NCBI GenBank assembly: GCA_938084685.1
Contig: CALKGE010000009.1
Coordinates: forward strand, 209,866 to 273,865
Length of the DNA: 64,000 nucleotides
From: an uncultured Pirellulaceae bacterium
Lineage (GTDB): Bacteria > Planctomycetota > Planctomycetia > Pirellulales > Pirellulaceae
Reading direction: 5' to 3'
A program made the position numbers and the translations under genes. Every line of letters begins with the position of its first letter. Positions within the stretch are counted from its first letter, which is position 1. Positions 62,097-64,000 of this stretch are shown one piece after another. The notes below the pieces were generated by a model, which was not told the DNA's origin, ran no database searches, and worked only from the letters and a program-made list of their open reading frames with translations.

Positions 62097-63623
62097 CTAG
62101 AACGTCTCTTTTTCGATGAGGTTGCCGTCTTCATCCCATGTCAATGTCAACGCTGGTTTGCCATTTTCGAAGCGAGTTTCTTTCCACTTCGAACCAGTCC
62201 GGTAGTATTGCTTATAACTGGTCTGCTTACCGTTGATGAATTGAGATTCCCAACTCGGGCGGCCGTCCGAATGGTACTTAACCCCGACACCTGTAAAAGG
62301 CTCCTCCTCGCCTTTGGCGTAGGTAATACGTTCTTTGTTTACCCCCTCGCGATAGGTGAGATCGTCGTACGGATATTCCCGTTCAGGTTTTGCCACTTTG
62401 GGAGTTGAGGGGGGCGAGGCATCCAGAGGTGTTTCACTCAACTGAACTGTGCTGTCCGGTGGATCCTTGTTTTCCTCGTTCGTGTCAACGCTTTGCCCCT
62501 CCATACCGAAAAATCCATCAACAGCATATTTCTCTGCTTTCGTCAGCTTTCCCTCTTCATTCCATTCAGTTCGAGAAACAACATAACCATTGGTGTAGAC
62601 AGTTTCCGTCATCTTCGATCCGTCTTGATGGAATTGAATCAACTTGCCATTCTTCTTTTTAGCGTCTGTGCCGTCTTTGAGTTTGCGGGGCAACATGTAC
62701 CGGTTGCCGCCGAAAGAATGTGTGTCTTCATAAACGGGTGTCCGTAGAGCGGATCTCAGCATGTTCAGGTCATCGAGAGCGATTGATTCGAGGTGAACAA
62801 GATCCAAACTGTTGCCTCGGTATTGTGCGAATTCCCGAGCCACCGCACTATTCATTGACTTCAGGGAACTAAGGCTCAACTGACCGGGGAACTTGGCCAG
62901 TTCGTGAGCCACTTCCTTGGAAATCGAAGTCAGACCATCCAGCCGGAGGAATTTGCTTGGGGTATTTAAACGCGGTCGAAGTTTCGCTAGCTCATGAGCC
63001 ACGTCCTTAGAAACGGAAGTTAGGCCATCAAGGGTGAGCATGTAGCCCATGAAACGAGACAATTCATGGGCCACCTCTTTGTCGATGGAAGAAAGCCGAT
63101 CAAACGACATTCCATTTCCTTCGCCCCTTGCAAATTCCCGAGCATCCTCTTTATCAAGTGAAGTCAAACCAAGGATGAGCCAATCCCCTTTGAACAACGC
63201 CAATTCCTTCATGGCTTCTTTGTCGATGGTAGCGAGTCCATTGAGAGACAGCACCTTCCCTTGAAAGTTCGCTAGTGCTCCGGCCACTTCGTTATTAATA
63301 TTGGTCAGGCCATTAAGTTGAAGCTTGTAGCCGTTGAACCGAGCCAGTTCTTCAGCAACCTCTTTGTTAATAGAAGTCAGGCCATTTAGGAGGAGATCTC
63401 CGCTTTCAGATTTCAGCTTTGCCAATTCCTTGGCAACATCGGGTTCAATTGATGTCAGACGGTTAAGGTTCAGGTAATATCGATTCGCTCTATTTGCCTC
63501 TGAAATCATCTCAGCGGCCTTCTCCGCACTTAACGAAGAGTTGTTTTTTTTACCATCAGGCAAATCCTTCGCCAGGCAAATGCCATGGCAAAGAATGAAG
63601 AGTGTGGTAATGAAAAATTTCAT
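62097..63623 (-). CDS. Secreted LRR-like repeat protein with C-terminal MORN-variant repeats
   Basis: About 508 aa from the Met at 63623, the start of signal MKFFITTLFILCHGICLAKD; two further Met codons lie just upstream. Residues about 40-300 contain about ten LRR-like units of the same type as the downstream gene (GLTSINKEVAEELARFNGYK). From about 335 to the end come Trp/Tyr-rich MORN-variant repeats as in YwqK-type proteins (GTDAKKKNGKLIQFHQDGSK, WESQFINGKQTSYKQYYRTG). The two genes are tandem, 179 bp apart, and clearly share ancestry in the repeat region. A cell-surface binding role is inference. Confidence 0.8.
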   Translation of the reverse strand: MKFFITTLFILCHGICLAKDLPDGKKNNSSLSAEKAAEMISEANRANRYYLNLNRLTSIEPDVAKELAKLKSESGDLLLNGLTSINKEVAEELARFNGYKLQLNGLTNINNEVAGALANFQGKVLSLNGLATIDKEAMKELALFKGDWLILGLTSLDKEDAREFARGEGNGMSFDRLSSIDKEVAHELSRFMGYMLTLDGLTSVSKDVAHELAKLRPRLNTPSKFLRLDGLTSISKEVAHELAKFPGQLSLSSLKSMNSAVAREFAQYRGNSLDLVHLESIALDDLNMLRSALRTPVYEDTHSFGGNRYMLPRKLKDGTDAKKKNGKLIQFHQDGSKMTETVYTNGYVVSRTEWNEEGKLTKAEKYAVDGFFGMEGQSVDTNEENKDPPDSTVQLSETPLDASPPSTPKVAKPEREYPYDDLTYREGVNKERITYAKGEEEPFTGVGVKYHSDGRPSWESQFINGKQTSYKQYYRTGSKWKETRFENGKPALTLTWDEDGNLIEKETF

Positions 63624-63833
63624 AATCATCTTTCGCCTCATTAGGTTGGCTCATAGAGCCTGTCAAATTTGTGGGTCAGTCACACGCCTGCCTTAACGAT
63701 GGTCGTGCGTTGAGATTGGGACATTGTTCGTCAGTTTCCGGATCGCTAACGCTCGGCGATTTTCCATTCAGCAAAAATCCGTAGCGTGGTAAGCAGCAGT
63801 GCTGTTGGATGATGATTTTTTCATTGGTGTTCT

Positions 63834-64000
63834 TTATTTCAGTGGTTGAAAAATAACTGGGGCCAACGCCACGCGGAAGCCGAGGCTGTTGCTCCGGGAG
63901 CTCAGGTAGTGCCTGCGGCGGCCCGCCGACCGACAACCTGCGGCCTCGCCGATCCAACTGCCGCCGCGGTACACGGCGTAGAACCCTGATACAGCGCGCC
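63834..64000 (-). CDS. Formylglycine-generating-enzyme (SUMF1) domain protein, C-terminal end, cut by right edge
   Basis: Reading the minus strand inward from base 64000 gives an open frame of about 55 codons ending at TAA 63834-63836: YAVYRGGSWIGEAAG, then SAGRRRHYLSSRSNSLGFRV and ALAPVIFQPLK. RGGSW...R(S/A)xxR...xxxxxGFR is the C-terminal signature of the FGE-sulfatase/SUMF1 domain, the fold that makes formylglycine in sulfatases and also occurs in unrelated enzymes. The start lies beyond the window. The frame listed at 63676-63957 is a shadow of this one. The upstream neighbour is the LRR-like gene on the same strand. Confidence 0.7.
   Translation of the reverse strand, partial: RAVSGFYAVYRGGSWIGEAAGCRSAGRRRHYLSSRSNSLGFRVALAPVIFQPLK

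Noticed and set aside
63676..63957. 93-aa minus-strand ORF at the right edge
   Set aside because: It is an out-of-frame shadow of the SUMF1-type C terminus, which reads correctly in another frame.
1..64000. Search for tRNA, rRNA and CRISPR features by eye
   Set aside because: No cloverleaf with conserved TTC/GG bases and no repeat-spacer array was seen; a covariance-model scan would be decisive.

Overview
The window looks like chromosome of a planctomycete (Planctomycetota, class Planctomycetia; genus not assignable). The evidence is the gene families: secreted DUF1552 and DUF1592 proteins, DUF1080/NHL/cytochrome c giants, a sulfatase, a LEPR-XLL-type protein, a PEP-CTERM-like protein, LRR-like repeat proteins, and a formylglycine-generating-enzyme (SUMF1) type C terminus at the right edge. 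No rRNA, tRNA or CRISPR array was seen.

Layout. 1-10.9 kb: a tightly spaced plus-strand catabolic cluster (epoxide hydrolase, Ldh2-type oxidoreductase, double cyclase, Nramp-related transporter with an EF-hand-like insert, SDR, fused E1, E2, M20 amidohydrolase). 11-34.7 kb: mostly secreted planctomycete proteins (1654-aa SGNH/propeller/HEAT/discoidin/cupredoxin/cytochrome c protein, nitrilase, ceramidase-like, DUF1552-DUF1592 pair, carbohydrate esterase, PiT phosphate transporter, sulfatase, DUF1080 giant) with a cold-shock gene and a STAS gene broken by an in-frame stop. 35-40 kb: LEPR-type small protein, TrkA-C membrane protein, EEP nuclease-like protein, a RimB-like protease next to a RimK ligase fused to an RCK_C domain, and a decayed gene. 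40-47.5 kb: secreted propeller, kbl-tdh threonine degradation pair, and a phosphonate-like group (iron alcohol dehydrogenase, OPA-type MFS carrier, phosphonatase-like HAD).

47.5-64 kb is accessory. An ArsR regulator with two matching operators precedes a sulfur-type operon. In it one small membrane protein has an in-frame TGA, at a position suggestive of Cys/Sec and followed by a SECIS-like hairpin; the next gene is frameshifted, a DsrE gene is intact, and the YeeE gene is cut and fused to what looks like an integron cassette ORF. Two attC-like sites of the same architecture follow. The second appears to be split by an IS110/IS1111-type element. Next come an array of perfect hairpins, two secreted hypothetical proteins, a PadR/HAAS pair, a PEP-CTERM-like gene, an IS3 remnant ending at a second hairpin array, and two tandem LRR-like repeat genes.

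The most unusual signals are the TGA/SECIS-like gene, the attC/IS1111 arrangement, the hairpin arrays with shared loops, and several genes broken by single stops or shifts. The breaks could be real decay or sequence errors; raw-read coverage would separate these.
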